From the NCBI GenBank assembly GCA_002077065.1, contig NAJO01000016.1, positions 910,893 to 974,892 on the forward strand: a stretch of 64,000 nucleotides of DNA, written 5' to 3'. Positions within the stretch are counted from its first letter, which is position 1; every line of letters starts with the position of its first letter. Source of the stretch: Cryoendolithus antarcticus (Eukaryota > Ascomycota > Dothideomycetes > Cladosporiales > Cladosporiaceae). Positions 32,347-44,355 of this stretch are shown here, piece by piece. A program made the translations under genes and the position numbers. The notes beneath the pieces were generated by a model. It was not told where the DNA came from and ran no database searches. It saw only the letters and a program-made list of their open reading frames with translations.

Positions 32347-34098
32347 ATGTCGCACACCGTCCCCAATACTGCGCGGCAAGCGCTACGCCAATGCTCGCGC
32401 CAGATCTCAAGCTCATCGTCTACATTCGCCACCCAAGTACCCAGAGCCTGCATCGCCAGCACCCAACGCCGCACATACGTCTCCAAGACATCACCGAAGT
32501 GCTATGTCTCGGAATCATCGCCCAAGAACGCTACCGTCAGCGTGGACACAACCATCAAAGCTGACCATGCCGCCTTCTTGTCACAGACTGGCACGAAGCC
32601 GCAAGATGCCATTATGCCCACCACCGGCATGCCAGCGGACGCCATGATGAGCCCGGCGGCGGGGATATTGAAGCAAGCCACAGTCATGGATGAAGGTACA
32701 CGACCGATATACCTCGACATGCAAGCCACCACGCCCATGGACCCGCGAGTCCTTGATGCCATGCTACCCTACATGACGGGAATGTACGGCAACCCGCACA
32801 GTCGCACACACGCCTACGGATGGGAGACCGACAAAGCCGTTGAGGTGGCGAGAGGGCATATCGCAGCTCTCATCGGTGCAGACCCGAAGGAAGTGATTTT
32901 CACTTCCGGCGCAACGGAAAGCAACAACATGAGTATTAAGGGCGTGGCGAGGTTCTTCAAGCGGAGTGGCAAGAAGAATCATATTATCACTTGCCAGACG
33001 GAGCACAAGTGCGTGCTAGACAGTTGTCGGCATTTGCAAGACGAGGGCTTCGAGATTACATATCTCCCTGTGCAGGAGGATGGACTCATCAGTATGGAGG
33101 CGTTGGAGAAGGCCATGAGGCCCGAGACGGCGCTCGTCAGTATCATGATGGTGAACAACGAGATTGGTGTTGTGCAGCCGATGGAGGAGATTGGTCGGTT
33201 ATGTCGGAGTAAGAAGATTTTCTTCCACACAGATGCAGCGCAGGCAGTGGGCAAGATTGAGGTGGATGTCAACAAGATGAACGTGGATTTGATGAGCATT
33301 TCTGGGCACAAGATCTACGGACCTAAGGGTATTGGTGCTTGCTACGTGAGGCGGCGGCCGAGGGTACGCATTGATCCGATCATCAGTGGTGGTGGCCAGG
33401 AGAGAGGGCTCAGGAGCGGGACGATCGCGCCACCACTTGTCATTGGCTTTGGAGAGGCGGCGAGGATTGCGAAGGAGGAGATGGATGTGAGTTGCCCTGC
33501 CTTTTCCTTTGATGTTTCTCGTCCAGCATGATTATATGCTACACATGCATGGCTTTCTGAGCGTGCCTTGACCGGCACATCACTATGCTGAAACAGCACC
33601 CTGTATGACTTGCATACTTCCAATCATCGACACCTCCGGTTTAGTGGCGATGACCATAACTGACCAAATAAACAGTACGATACTAAGCGGATCAACTCCC
33701 TCTCCGAACGCCTTTCGTCAGGTCTCTTGGCAATGGAACACACCACCATGAACGGATCTACCGCCCACCGCTACCCCGGATGTGTCAACGTTTCATTCGC
33801 TTACGTTGAAGGCGAGTCTCTACTAATGGCACTGAAGGACATCGCGCTCTCTTCTGGATCAGCCTGCACGTCCGCATCACTCGAGCCGTCGTACGTGCTA
33901 CGGGCACTGGGAAGCAGTGACGAGAGCGCGCACAGCAGTATTCGGTTTGGCATCGGGAGATTCACGACAGATGAGGAGATCGACTACGTGCTCAATGCTG
34001 TGAAGCAGAGGGTGACATTCTTGCGAGAGCTGAGTCCGCTGTGGGAGCTGGTGCAGGAGGGCGTAGATCTAAATACCATCGAGTGGAGCCAGCACTGA
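32347..34098 (+). CDS. NFS1: Mitochondrial cysteine desulfurase
   Basis: Exons 32347..33486 and 33676..34098; the intron of 189 nt is unusually long for this window. 520 residues. Nfs1 takes sulfur from cysteine for Fe-S clusters and tRNA thiolation in mitochondria. The N-terminus ([17 protein letters not shown]…RRTYVS) is a mitochondrial presequence. Then [66 protein letters not shown] and [12 protein letters not shown], with the PLP lysine at about residue 320. [10 protein letters not shown] follows, and after the intron [21 protein letters not shown] with the catalytic Cys loop. The C-terminus ([17 protein letters not shown]) matches eukaryotic Nfs1. An in-frame ATG at 32317 is less likely. 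Confidence 0.96.
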
Positions 34099-34208
34099 TC
34101 TTGCAGATGGTATGAGACAAGGCCGCTGAGTAGCTTTACAGAAACATGTACACATGACCATACATTACCAATCATCTGACTACACCCTCCTGATATCCTC
34201 TCCCACTA

Positions 34209-35677
34209 TTAGCAGCTAAATGGAGCACTGATCGCCCCACTCGCATAAGCATCCACAATCGCCCTTATCGTGACGTACAAACCTGCCACACAAATGAATG
34301 CGCCCACAGCGATCGTCAGCACGCAAAGCGTCGTCTGCGCCCACTTCCGTCTCCAAGCTCGCACGCCATCGTTATCGTGATACTCGTCGTGCAGCCAAAA
34401 GAAACCCGCGATGCCGTACGTGAACCAGGCTGCGAATAGCGACGCCGCGATGCCGATGAGGTAGTTGAAGATTGGGACTCCGACTGCGAGCACGAACGCC
34501 GCGGCGTTCATGAGGAAGATGAGGAAGATCCAGGTGCCCCAGCCGAGGACGGTGTGGGAGTGCAAATGTCTGCTCTTCCGGAAAATCCTGACGAAGACTA
34601 GCTTACTCGCTGTGTGCGCGTACAGACTACCTGCTAGCAGGAAGTTGGGCAAGGCGATGCCGTAAGCTGCTTTCTGCCACTTTGGCGGGAGGGAGGAGAA
34701 GGATGGGGATAAGACGGCGGAGCCTAGGTAGACGTAGGTTACGGCTGCGAAGACGGCGTAGTAGGTTGTTGCGAACGTCTGCAGGGTGAAAGCTGCTTTC
34801 ATGGCGTCTTGGGGGCGGCGCATTTCGGAGACCATGACGAAGAACCTGCGTTCCTTGTCAGTAAGATGCACTGATTGATGGTTTGAGGGGCCGGATTAGC
34901 TTACATGAAGTGCCCTGCGTAAGCGAAAACGGGATTCGTAATCGAGATGAAGGCCGAGAAGAAGGAGGTCGTGACTACGATGTCGACCTGGCGGTCCGGC
35001 GTGGGCTCGATGCCGGCGGCTACCATCCCTACAATGCCGGCTACGATGATACTCGCCACACTCACCACACTCAGCCAGCTCAGCCCATCCAGCGTCCTCG
35101 GTAGACTCAGTAACAGCGTCGGTATGGCGAAGATGCCAGTATACAGCATCAAACACAATTTCCCATCACTCAACGCCGACAGCGCGATCTGGCCAGCTAG
35201 CAGCTGCCCGCCGGTTGCGAAGATCGCAAAGACCACCGTGCCGAAAGCCAGTACTTCGCGACCTATGGGGCCGAAGAGAATCTTGCCGGCGTCGCCCATG
35301 GTGTGCACTTCCGGGTGGCGGAGCTTGAATTTCACCAGCAGCCAGGAGGTGTAGGTTGCGAAGACGCCGAGGAAGACGATTAGAATTAGACCGGGGACTA
35401 GGCCGACGACTGCGAGGGAAGAGGGGAGCGAGAGCATGCCGTTGCTGACACTGTTCGGGGAGAGGATGTTAGCGGTGCTTCGATTGGGAAGTTAGGGAGA
35501 GGGTTCTTACATCTCAGCGATCATCAATACGGCTACGAGCTGCCAGCTAAGCGTCTTGTACTTGATATCGTTGCCTTCTTCGTGGCCGAAGACATCGCGA
35601 TCATCGTAGCCTGCTGGTCTGGCGGAGGATTGGACGGGTTGAGAGTCGTACTCGTTGTCATACTCCTTGGACGCCAT
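34209..35677 (-). CDS. AAAP-family amino acid transporter
   Basis: Exons 35677..35511, 35450..34905 and 34845..34209; introns of 60 and 59 nt; 449 residues. After a 45-residue hydrophilic N-terminus, LSWQLVAVLMIAEIVSNGMLSLP spans the first splice and is the conserved TM1 of Aa_trans proteins. About ten more helices follow. The second splice gives NPVFAYAGHFMFFVMVSEMRRPQDAMKA, the conserved TM5-6 loop. The family includes Neurospora Mtr, which imports neutral and aromatic amino acids with protons. Substrate is inferred only to class level. Convergent with NFS1. Confidence 0.92.
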
Positions 35678-36849
35678 AGCAGCGACGCCGCAAGGCAATC
35701 AATCCAGCAACCTCCAAAGTCTGCACTACCCTCAAGGACTTCCAAACTGTAGACTGCTGTGATGTACCACTTGGAGCAATTGGGGCCAGAACTCACTGCT
35801 CCGACGATCTTCGCGCCAGCAGTAAACAGTCACACTGGGCACTCCTCCAGGATGCTCTAGTCTCTGCGGTGTTGGCGGGAGAGAGTGAAGAGAGCGTTTG
35901 AGAGTACCTACATGTACCCGTCCTATCACCGCCCAGCCACTGACGCGACTCATGACCTAACGTCTACACCGTCTAGACGATAAGGCTAGCCCTTCCTCTC
36001 GAGGAGAAATTCACACGCGATGAGCAAGGATGTGCACGTGGGAAGTGTCAGTGACATACACTATCCGCCTGATGAGGAAGGTCCGTAAGTGCTTGGCGAT
36101 CTGGAGGTTAGTGACGCCGAAGCGCATCGCCCCGGGTTTGCTGAGAGCCTCGGCCACTGATATGGAGGGTGACATTAGTATTGGGATGGAAGGAAAGAGA
36201 GCAGTAACATGAGAGAGAAGGTGGTAGTGGCACAGTTGTGATCACTACAGACGCAGAACGCAGCAAGTGGCAGCTCTTCGCTCTCCCCAAAGGCTGCCCG
36301 ACTTTCTCACTCGACCTCCACTCTCCCCTGACTCGGACTGCATAACGAGTGACTGAGCCTTGTTTTCTTCCCTCTCTCTCGCACCTCCGAAGTATGTGAA
36401 CGCAGCAATGTAAGCAATGTAAGCAGTCTAGTCGGCCTCCGGGCGTGAAGTCGACGTCTCGAGGTCCCACCGTAGTGACAGTGTCGGGAGCGAGCTGTGT
36501 CGAGCTGTGGCAGGCAGTTGACCGCGCAGTCGGAAGACGAGCCACGGCCGACCTCTCAGCGACTAGACTGGCGAGGCCAACCTGTCTCTCGAGCAGCATC
36601 GCACTGTTGCCATCCGTGAGGAGGCTCTCGGACGTAGGGTCGCAAGACCTGAGCTTTGTCGCTTCTGTTCGACCAGGCTGACTCCAGCACGGCGCTCGAC
36701 GTCCAGTTGTGGTGTTGTATGGCGTATGTCGACCTTGAAGTCAGACGCACATGTGGCGGTCATATCAGCAGCTCATAACAAGCAATGGAAAATAGCATCG
36801 GCATCTCCCATCAGGGAGCATGCGTCACACTTGGAAACAACCTTGACGA
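35678..36849. other. Intergenic, no gene seen
   Basis: About 1.17 kb upstream of the amino acid transporter and downstream of UPF1. Frames such as 36108..36599 (minus) are Arg/Ser-rich noise. A short near-tandem repeat (gcaatgtaa copies) lies at about 36405-36425. Confidence 0.5.
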
Positions 36850-39800
36850 TCACTCATACCCGGCCCCTGGTCCTCCAACCCCAACCTGGCTCGCGAACGC
36901 AGTGCTGACGCTCTGCACGTCGTCGTCGCGCTCCAGCGTACTGCGGTTCACCCTTCCACTCCCGATAGGCGCCAGCGCGTTCCCGCCCGGCACCTGGCCC
37001 TCCACGTACCGCCTCAACTTGTCGCTCTGACTCAAACTAGCCTGCTTGTTCAAGTCGTTGATACTCAGTCCCACCAAGCTCACGCCACCCTGTCCAGGCA
37101 CCTTGACAGACCCATTAGTAGTGAGGTCCGTAATCTCAGTGCCGGCTTGAGATTCACTCGCGATGCTCTCCGGCGCACGAGGAACTGGATGGCCGTTCGT
37201 GCGTGGAGCGTTGGGGAGGGTCGGCCAGGAGCCCTGGAAATCGCGGAACTCGGGTGGGAAGTTGTGCGGTAGGGCTGCGCCGCCGCCGAGCGCGGAGGAG
37301 TGTACTGATGAGACGTCGTCTGGTATGTAGCCGATGACGCTTCCGTCGGGTGCAGTGCGGGGAGCGGAGCCGTTGAGACGGGTGTTGGTCGACGAAGCCA
37401 TCTGGTTTGCGTGCTGGTAGGCCATTTGATAGCGTTGCGGGCCGCGGTAGGAGGTCTTGGGACGACTGAATTGCAGCAGTGAGACTTGCAAGTTATTGAG
37501 CGGGCCTTCAACGAGCGTGTTGCGTTCCTTAAAGTGCAGGAGGAGGTAGTGCCAGAGCGGGTGCTTGCTGAGCACTTTGGGGTTACCAAGGATTACCAGG
37601 CCGTACTTGGCGCGGGTTAGAGCGACGTTGAGACGGCGTGGATCAGAAAGGAAACCAATGCCTTGGTGCTCGTTGCTGCGGACGCAGGAGAGGACGATGA
37701 AGTCTTTCTCGCGACCTTGGAAGGCGTCTACGGACGCAACTTCAATCTCCTTGTAGTTCTCCTTCCTGAAGGTACCGGTCTGCTGCATGCTTTGCACCAC
37801 AAAGCTGCGCTGCCCCTCGTATGGCGTGATGACACCGATGTCCTCGGGCTTGACGCCAGCCTTGAAGAAGCGAGTCACGATCTTCTCGACGTTCGAGGCT
37901 TCGGTTCTGTTCAAGAAGCTGGTGCCTGACGCGGAGATCTCCTCGGAGCCCAGGTTGGACCAGAACATCATCGGGCTGTCGGCGACTGGCCAAGGGAAGT
38001 CAACATCTCGGCGAAGGCGCTGGTGCATGGTAATACCGTTCTGCAACGAGCCTTCGTAGAACATGTTGCTTGGAAACTCGGATAAGCAGGGGTGCATGCG
38101 GTATTGCACCTGCAAGCGGATTGGCGCACAGCCAAGGATGACCAGACGCTCAAACAGGGACTGGTTGAGACCCGCCTTTGCAGCTTTCTTGTTCATGATG
38201 ACAGGTCCCAGCTGCTGGTGATCTCCAACCAGAACGATCTGCTTGCATCCAAGGACAAGCGGGATCATGCACTCAGGCTCAGCAGACTGCGTGCTCTCAT
38301 CGATGAGGACGGTCCTGAACTTGAGCTTAGCAAGACGAGGGTCGCCAGCACCAACGCAAGTGCAGCAAATGACATCCGCGCTAGTCAAGATCTCGCGCTC
38401 TGCAGCACGAGTGAGAGTCTTGAACTTCTTCTCGTCCTGGCTGCTTAGCTCGCCGAGCTCGGTCTTCAGCTGCGACAGCTTGTTGAGCTCAGTATTGGTG
38501 TCGTTCATGCGGACCTGCTCGTGCAGCGACAAAAAGCCGACCTTCGACTCTACATCCTCTCTCGACTTGGCAGTGACGCGGACAACCTTGAGCCCCGTAG
38601 TATGGATGCGCTCGGTAAGCTGATCGACTGCGACGTTCGAGGGCGCACACACCAAGACCTGTCCACCATTGATCTTACTCAAGTGGTAGATGATCGTGGC
38701 TGATGTGACGGTCTTGCCAGTACCAGGAGGACCTTGAATCAAGCTGAGTGGTTTCTGCAGCACGCTTTTCACAGCATTGATCTGCGATCCGTTGAGCTCG
38801 GGAAGGCCGGGAACGCTGAACTTGCGCGGAATCTGCGTCTTCATCGGTGCTGCGGCAACTTCGTGACCAAGAAGGCGATGGAAGATGTAACCAGACACGC
38901 TCATCTCGTCAAGCGCGAACGTCTTCATGGCGTGCTGCATGCGATCGAATGATGTAGCCTTCCAGACGTAGTCCGCGGTGAAGTTGTGGGTGCATTCAGT
39001 TGGCACACTTTTGTGATCGCCACGCGCTCGCAGCTCGATTGTCACCTCGTCACTCTGGTTGTTGGGAATCTTGATCACGTAGCCCACACCCTCCCAATGA
39101 GGACGCAGCTCACCCTGGTAACGAATGCGCATCTCATCTCCGACAGCCAACTTCACGTCTCCGAGCTCCAGCTTCGGCAGGACGAAAGATGCGAGATGCT
39201 TGTTGTTCAGCCCAAAGTCCCAGCGCACGATCAGATTGTCCTGCGATTGCGACTCTTTCAACTTGCGATCGTAGTCCGCCTCGATCTTGACGAGCGGTCC
39301 GAAGACGTTCTGATACTGGTACGCATCATCGTAGCGCAACAGCACCGGCGCAGGCTCATCATCGATCCCGGCATTCTTCTCCAAGTCCTGAATCGTAGCC
39401 GCGCTGTTGTCCTTCCACATCTCCTCCAACTTTACAATGATCTGGGGCGGCAAGTGACGCGCACGCATCTGCTCCTGGTCCGTCGGTGCGCCCACTAGCC
39501 ACGGCAAGAACGAGCGATCCTCGATCAGCGGCTGCCAGCGCGAGGTGTCCCAGTTCATGTCCTTCCCACTCGGCATAGCGGCGCATGGCGAGCGGCAGAG
39601 CAACACGACGACAGTATCGCTCTTTGCCGGAATGAAGCCGAGGAGGAATACATTCTTGGTGCCGCAGTTGTAGCACTCAAGGGTGGTCTCGCCAAGCTGG
39701 GAGGTGGGGTGAAGCTGCACCTCCTTGTGTCTGGCGCGCACAAGGTGGTTGATGATGTGGCTTGAGCTCGTATTGCCACGAGCAGAGCAGAACCACTTGT

Positions 39801-40146
39801 TGCAGGCCAAGCACTTGACCACACTGCTGGGGTTGTGGATGCCGCAGTAAGCGCAGGCATGTGGCGGCAGCTCGACTTCACCGTCCGGCTGCTGTCCAGC
39901 GGTCCCATTCACGCCGTTAACGGCATGGCTGGCCAAGCTCTCCAGATCATCGTCGTCGTAAGCATCGGTCTCATCGTCGTCGCCGACCCGCCGGCGCCTC
40001 GGTCCGCCGTTGAGGTTGCCGCGGCCGTATTCGCCGTCTAGGGCGCTCTCGCCGGCGTCCAGTGTGGACAGATCGTCGCCATCGTTGATAGCGGAGGTGG
40101 AGTCGCTGACGAGGTGATTGCCGGCCTGTGCGAAGGCTGAGGCCAT
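36850..40146 (-). CDS. UPF1: UPF1/NAM7 RNA helicase of nonsense-mediated decay
   Basis: A single exon of 1098 residues. The start [15 protein letters not shown] is chosen over upstream frame because the residues before it are non-family. The CH zinc domain lies at about 95-200 ([56 protein letters not shown]). The superfamily-1 helicase shows [12 protein letters not shown] (Walker A, about 470), [58 protein letters not shown] and [10 protein letters not shown]. The C-terminal tail is Ser/Gly-rich and disordered. It binds stalled termination complexes and drives decay of mRNAs with premature stops. Those could include transcripts of the broken genes in this window. Confidence 0.96.
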   Translation of the reverse strand: MASAFAQAGNHLVSDSTSAINDGDDLSTLDAGESALDGEYGRGNLNGGPRRRRVGDDDETDAYDDDDLESLASHAVNGVNGTAGQQPDGEVELPPHACAYCGIHNPSSVVKCLACNKWFCSARGNTSSSHIINHLVRARHKEVQLHPTSQLGETTLECYNCGTKNVFLLGFIPAKSDTVVVLLCRSPCAAMPSGKDMNWDTSRWQPLIEDRSFLPWLVGAPTDQEQMRARHLPPQIIVKLEEMWKDNSAATIQDLEKNAGIDDEPAPVLLRYDDAYQYQNVFGPLVKIEADYDRKLKESQSQDNLIVRWDFGLNNKHLASFVLPKLELGDVKLAVGDEMRIRYQGELRPHWEGVGYVIKIPNNQSDEVTIELRARGDHKSVPTECTHNFTADYVWKATSFDRMQHAMKTFALDEMSVSGYIFHRLLGHEVAAAPMKTQIPRKFSVPGLPELNGSQINAVKSVLQKPLSLIQGPPGTGKTVTSATIIYHLSKINGGQVLVCAPSNVAVDQLTERIHTTGLKVVRVTAKSREDVESKVGFLSLHEQVRMNDTNTELNKLSQLKTELGELSSQDEKKFKTLTRAAEREILTSADVICCTCVGAGDPRLAKLKFRTVLIDESTQSAEPECMIPLVLGCKQIVLVGDHQQLGPVIMNKKAAKAGLNQSLFERLVILGCAPIRLQVQYRMHPCLSEFPSNMFYEGSLQNGITMHQRLRRDVDFPWPVADSPMMFWSNLGSEEISASGTSFLNRTEASNVEKIVTRFFKAGVKPEDIGVITPYEGQRSFVVQSMQQTGTFRKENYKEIEVASVDAFQGREKDFIVLSCVRSNEHQGIGFLSDPRRLNVALTRAKYGLVILGNPKVLSKHPLWHYLLLHFKERNTLVEGPLNNLQVSLLQFSRPKTSYRGPQRYQMAYQHANQMASSTNTRLNGSAPRTAPDGSVIGYIPDDVSSVHSSALGGGAALPHNFPPEFRDFQGSWPTLPNAPRTNGHPVPRAPESIASESQAGTEITDLTTNGSVKVPGQGGVSLVGLSINDLNKQASLSQSDKLRRYVEGQVPGGNALAPIGSGRVNRSTLERDDDVQSVSTAFASQVGVGGPGAGYE

Positions 40147-40441
40147 CCCGTGGGGGTGGTGCTCTCGGAGTGAGGGGGTGGGTTGAGTGTCCGCGTATGG
40201 CGGAGCGGAAGAAGCGGTACCTCGAGACCGCTGTATGCGCACGTTGGGAGCGTCGTGCAGAAGGAATAGGGAGGGGAGGAGGTGAGGTGAAGCAGTGGCA
40301 GTGGTGTTGGGTATTGCTGTTCTAGTTCGTTCAAACAGAGCCGTGTCTTGGCACTGCAAGGACGGAAGCGTTCCGAACGGTATCGATAATTTGCATGTGA
40401 GCATCCAAGTTGATTCAGTTACACTCCGTCCCACAGCCAAG
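40147..40441. promoter_or_regulatory. Divergent promoter of UPF1 and IMP4
   Basis: A 295-bp gap between opposed start codons of two RNA-metabolism genes, so the two promoters must lie here or overlap. No specific factor site could be assigned. Confidence 0.5.
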
Positions 40442-41329
40442 ATGATACGACGACAGGCCCGCCAACGGCGCGACTATCTCTACAGACGAGCTCTGACTCT
40501 GCGCGATGCTGAAATTGCGGAGAAGAGAGCGAAGCTCAAGCAGTCACTCGCGACAGGGAAGCCTCTGGACTCCAACATCGCCAACGACAAGCAGCTGAAG
40601 CAGGACTACAAGTACGACGAGTCGCGCGCAGACCGCACAACTCAGGATGAGCTCGATCTGGACGATGAGTACAGCTTCCTCTCGGGTGTCGTCGATCCTC
40701 GAGTTCTGGTCACGACCTCTCGCGACCCCAGTAGTCGCCTTTCTAGCTTCGCAAAGGAGATCCGCCTCCTCTTACCGACAGCTATCCGTCTGAATCGCGG
40801 CAATCTCATCTTACCAAACCTGGTCGGCAGCGCAAAGTCATCCGGCCTCAGCGACCTGATCCTCCTCCACGAACATCGCGGCACACCCACCGCTCTTACA
40901 ATCTCCCACTTCCCACACGGCCCTACAGCTTCCTTCAGCCTCCATAATGTGGTCCTCCGTCACGACATCCCCAACGCCTCGCGCGGCACAGTCTCGGAAT
41001 CCTACCCTCACCTTATCTTCGAAGGCTTCACCACACCGCTAGGCAAGCGTGTGGTCAAGATCCTGCAGCATTTGTTTCCTCCCCGCGAGACGAGCGCGAA
41101 ACTTGGAAGCCGCATAGTGACGTTCAAGAACATCGAGGATAGTGTGGAGGTGCGACATCATGTGTTTGTCAAGACGGGGTATCAGAGTGTGGAGCTGGCA
41201 GAGGTCGGACCGAGGATGACTATGAGGCTATTCGAGATCAGGCAGGGAACTGCGGATGATAAGGATGGGGATGTGGAGTGGCATATGAATCAGTATACGA
41301 GAACGAGCAAGAAGAAGGACTATCTGTGA
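40442..41329 (+). CDS. IMP4: U3 snoRNP protein IMP4 (Brix domain)
   Basis: A single exon of 295 residues starting [18 protein letters not shown], the canonical Imp4 start. A basic N-terminal helix ([20 protein letters not shown]) is followed by the Brix domain: [86 protein letters not shown] and ITFKN-like [18 protein letters not shown]. The protein ends with [18 protein letters not shown]. Imp4 works with Imp3 and Mpp10 in U3 snoRNA pairing to pre-rRNA during 18S processing in the nucleolus. Confidence 0.96.
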   Translation: MIRRQARQRRDYLYRRALTLRDAEIAEKRAKLKQSLATGKPLDSNIANDKQLKQDYKYDESRADRTTQDELDLDDEYSFLSGVVDPRVLVTTSRDPSSRLSSFAKEIRLLLPTAIRLNRGNLILPNLVGSAKSSGLSDLILLHEHRGTPTALTISHFPHGPTASFSLHNVVLRHDIPNASRGTVSESYPHLIFEGFTTPLGKRVVKILQHLFPPRETSAKLGSRIVTFKNIEDSVEVRHHVFVKTGYQSVELAEVGPRMTMRLFEIRQGTADDKDGDVEWHMNQYTRTSKKKDYL

Positions 41330-41796
41330 TGGTTAAAGCGAGTGTTGTGGCAAGACATGACAGCGGGCTCAACGCTGTGCGCTGGTCGAAGAGAACACGA
41401 GTCGCATGGGCGCGACCAAGTCGGGCTGACCTGAAGCAGCATCCACGAGAGATACAGGAATGCAACGGACGGTGATGTTCGTCGGTGCTGAAGCGTTGCC
41501 GACTCGGGAAACTGCTGTGGTCGAAGCGCAGCTGCTACAATACGGTGTCATGAGACGTGCGGGCACCTAAGAGGCTTCGAGCCCGGAGTATATGCGACGG
41601 CGAAATTGGGGAGGGAGCCAGAAAATCCATCACCTTGATGGCAGCATGACTCGCGATGGATGACGTAATGAGGGGCGGCTCGAAGCTGCGTCTGTGAAAA
41701 GACCGGAAGGGAAAGCGAAAGAGAGGGCTATTCGACGATGTCCTCGAGCACAATGCAGACATCGAGCATAGTACAGGGTCAAGTATAATCTGCTTC
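41330..41796. other. Intergenic, no gene seen
   Basis: About 470 bp between IMP4 and the next gene on the same strand; 3' UTR and promoter only. Confidence 0.5.
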
Positions 41797-42684
41797 ATGT
41801 CTCTTCCACTGCGGCCCAACATGCAGCAACTAGACATCCTCATCCTCGGCGCAGGCTGGACATCTACCTTCCTGATTCCTCTTCTCAAGACTAAGAACTT
41901 CAACTTTGCCGCTACTACAAAGGATGGACGCGAGGTCGCGTCTCATAAGACCATCAAATGGAGCTTCAATCCGGACGGTGACAGCGACTCTGATCTCGGC
42001 ACTCTCCCCTTGGCTCAACACGTGCTAGTAACATTCCCCTTGACGTCTGCAGCGCAGACCGACTTTCTCGTCTCAAAGTACATTGCTACTCACAGGCCTC
42101 ACGCTGCAGACACCCGCTTCATCCAGCTCGGCAGCACAGGTATCTGGCAGATCCCGCAGAAGCAGCAATGGGTCTCCCGACACTCGCCTTACAACACTAC
42201 GAACCCTCGTGCCATTGCTGAGGATGCTTTGCTCAAGCACAATGGTTGCGTGCTGAATTTAGCAGGACTCTGGGGCGGCGAGAGGGAGCCACGGACATGG
42301 GTCGATCGCGTTGCTACTACCAAGGAGGCTGTTCGCAGCAAGAAGAGCCTTCACATGATCCACGGGCTGGACGTGTCTCGGGCTATTATCGCGGTGATGG
42401 GGAACTGGTATTCCGCGAAGGGCGAGCGGTGGATGCTGACGGATGGGTTTGTGTATGATTGGTGGGCGTTGTTTGCTGGGTGGGCAGATACGAAGGCGCA
42501 GAATGGTCAGGGAGATGAGACTGTGGACAGTGAGCCTAGCAAGCAGGCTAAGTGGGTGTATGAGTGTATGCTGGAGGAGAAGGTGTGGGCGCTGCCGAGG
42601 AGTATGGGGGCGCTGGAGAGGTGTTATTTCGGAAGGGAATTCTGGGATACGTTCCAGCTTGCGCCGGTGAAGGCGAGGATATGA
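41797..42684 (+). CDS. NAD(P)-binding Rossmann protein, epimerase/YeeZ-like
   Basis: A single exon of 295 residues; MQQLDILILGAGWTS at 41821 may be the true start. The N-terminus DILILGAGWTSTFLIPLL is a Rossmann beta-alpha with a G-x-G-W-x-S loop. It is followed by FAATTKDGREV, LVTFPLTSAAQTDFL, TRFIQLGSTGIWQ, NPRAIAEDALL, CVLNLAGLWGGEREPRTWVDRV, and SLHMIHGLDVSRAIIAVM, a typical late SDR/epimerase segment. Overall it resembles bacterial YeeZ-like and fungal uncharacterised NAD-dependent epimerase proteins. The substrate is unknown. The classical Y-x3-K dyad is not evident, so it may be a non-classical or regulatory member. Confidence 0.8.
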   Translation: MSLPLRPNMQQLDILILGAGWTSTFLIPLLKTKNFNFAATTKDGREVASHKTIKWSFNPDGDSDSDLGTLPLAQHVLVTFPLTSAAQTDFLVSKYIATHRPHAADTRFIQLGSTGIWQIPQKQQWVSRHSPYNTTNPRAIAEDALLKHNGCVLNLAGLWGGEREPRTWVDRVATTKEAVRSKKSLHMIHGLDVSRAIIAVMGNWYSAKGERWMLTDGFVYDWWALFAGWADTKAQNGQGDETVDSEPSKQAKWVYECMLEEKVWALPRSMGALERCYFGREFWDTFQLAPVKARI

Positions 42685-43004
42685 GCAAACTCCGGAAGGG
42701 AAGAAGTCGTGGCATAACACGTAGATGTGCATGTGCGATATTTGCGAAGCGGGCAAACCATGTATAAATATCATCGGAGCTCATGTCTGGCGGAGCTAAG
42801 TGTGACTTCCCCACCACACGCAGCTGCGTTGACATCTTAAGAACCATCTCGTGCGTGTACTTGCATACCACATCTGGCCGCTCTCACACTCCACAAAGGC
42901 ATACTCACATTATCTGCCCCTATCCAACCTCCATGATCCAGTAGCGCAGCCGCTACCACATCCACCCCTCAACCAACATTCTTCCCACATCCATCCCCAT
43001 CGTC
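42685..43004. other. Intergenic, no gene seen
   Basis: 320 bp of 3' UTR plus the FYV10 promoter. The last 100 bases before the ATG are C/CA/CT-rich, as in many fungal 5' UTRs. Confidence 0.5.
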
Positions 43005-44310
43005 ATGGCCGACCACCCCGCCCCCTCCAAACTCGACCCCGACGCCCACCTCCTCCTCGAACAATCCCTCCTCCGCCTCCCGCACGCCCTCCTGCAGAAG
43101 AACCTCAAATCCGCCCAGCGAGCCATAGAATCCTCAAATAAAACTCTCACCGCCGCCCTTCCGGCCCCAAACGCGCCAGACCCGCTCGCAGCTCTAGATG
43201 CCACGATAGCGAAAGCGCAGAATCTGAAGCGGAAGCTGGAGGCGTTACATGCGGAGGAGCGGGCACTGCACGCACAGCAGGAGGCGCGGATTGAGCATTT
43301 AGAGGAATTACATGGCGTGATTGGTGTGGGTGATGTGGGATATGAGCGGTGGGCGCATGTGAGACTCGACAGGCTACTTGTGGATTATTTGCTGAGGCAG
43401 GGGTTCACGGGGAGTGCGAAGGCGCTTGCGCAGGAGAAGGACTTGGGAGGATTGGTGGATTTGGGTGTGTTTGAGGAGTGTGGGCGGATTGCGGAGGGGT
43501 TGAGACGGGGGGAGTTGGCGGGCGCGCTGAGTTGGTGTGGGGAGAATCGGGGGGCGTTGAGGAAGGGAGGGGTGAGTCTTGAATGCAAGCGAGGCGACAA
43601 GGGAAGGGAGCTTGCTGACAAGATGACAGAGCGAGCTGGAGCTGGAGCTGAGACTACAACAGTTCATCGAGCTAGCACGAACAGGAGATACGGCGAAGCT
43701 GATGGAAGCCGTTGTGCATGCGAGGAAGCACTTCTCGGGCGACCAGGTGGCGAAGTTTGGGCTGCAGGCTGGAGGACTCATAGCCTATGGGCCAGACACC
43801 TTCGTGGAGCCTTACCACGTACCATCTCCCTGATCCCCAGCCTTCTACAAAACCAAAGCTAACGCAAGCCAATAGTCCCTCTACTCTCCAACCCGCTACC
43901 CCCACCTCGCCTCCCTCTTCACCCAAACCCACCACGCCCTCTTCTCCCTCCCCCCAACTCCCCTCCTCCACACAGCCCTCAGCGCGGGCCTCTCAGCTCT
44001 CAAAACGCCCGCCTGCCACTCCGCCCATGCCCTCGCTACAAGCGCCAATACCGGCGCGCCAGTCTGCCCCATCTGCAGTACCGAGCTCAACGAGCTCGCC
44101 AGAAGCGTGCCCTACGCGCATCACACGAAGAGCCATGTCGAGGAGGATCCTGTGGTGTTGCCGAATGGGCGGGTGTTTGGTAGGGAGAGGTTGAGGGTGC
44201 TGAATGAGAAGTTGGGGACTAAGAGGGGGTGGGTGAGGGATCCGACCGTGCTTGATAAGGGGGCTGTGGAGTGGGAGGAGGGAAGCTTGAGGAAGGTATT
44301 CATCTCGTGA
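43005..44310 (+). CDS. FYV10: GID/CTLH E3 ligase subunit Fyv10 (Gid9/MAEA)
   Basis: Exons 43005..43571, 43630..43818 and 43876..44310; introns of 58 and 57 nt; 396 residues. Fyv10 is a RING-like subunit of the GID/CTLH ubiquitin ligase that removes gluconeogenic enzymes. Coiled coil at about 60-105 (NLKRKLEALHAEERALHAQQ), LisH at about 120-150 (RLDRLLVDYLLRQGFTGSAKAL), and CTLH (FEECGRIAEGLRRGELAGALSWC; across the splice LELELRLQQFIELARTGDTAKL). CRA region, then a degenerate RING (CPICSTELNELARSVPYAHH…NGRVFGRERL) in which zinc ligands are partly missing, as in family members. The C-terminus ends DPTVLDKGAVEWEEGSLRKVFIS. Confidence 0.93.
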
Positions 44311-44355
44311 GTGCAGCTGACCGATAATCTACCATGCGGGAAACAGGAGGAAAGA

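Noticed and set aside
38986..39498. 170-codon plus-strand ORF
   Set aside because: Antisense shadow of UPF1.
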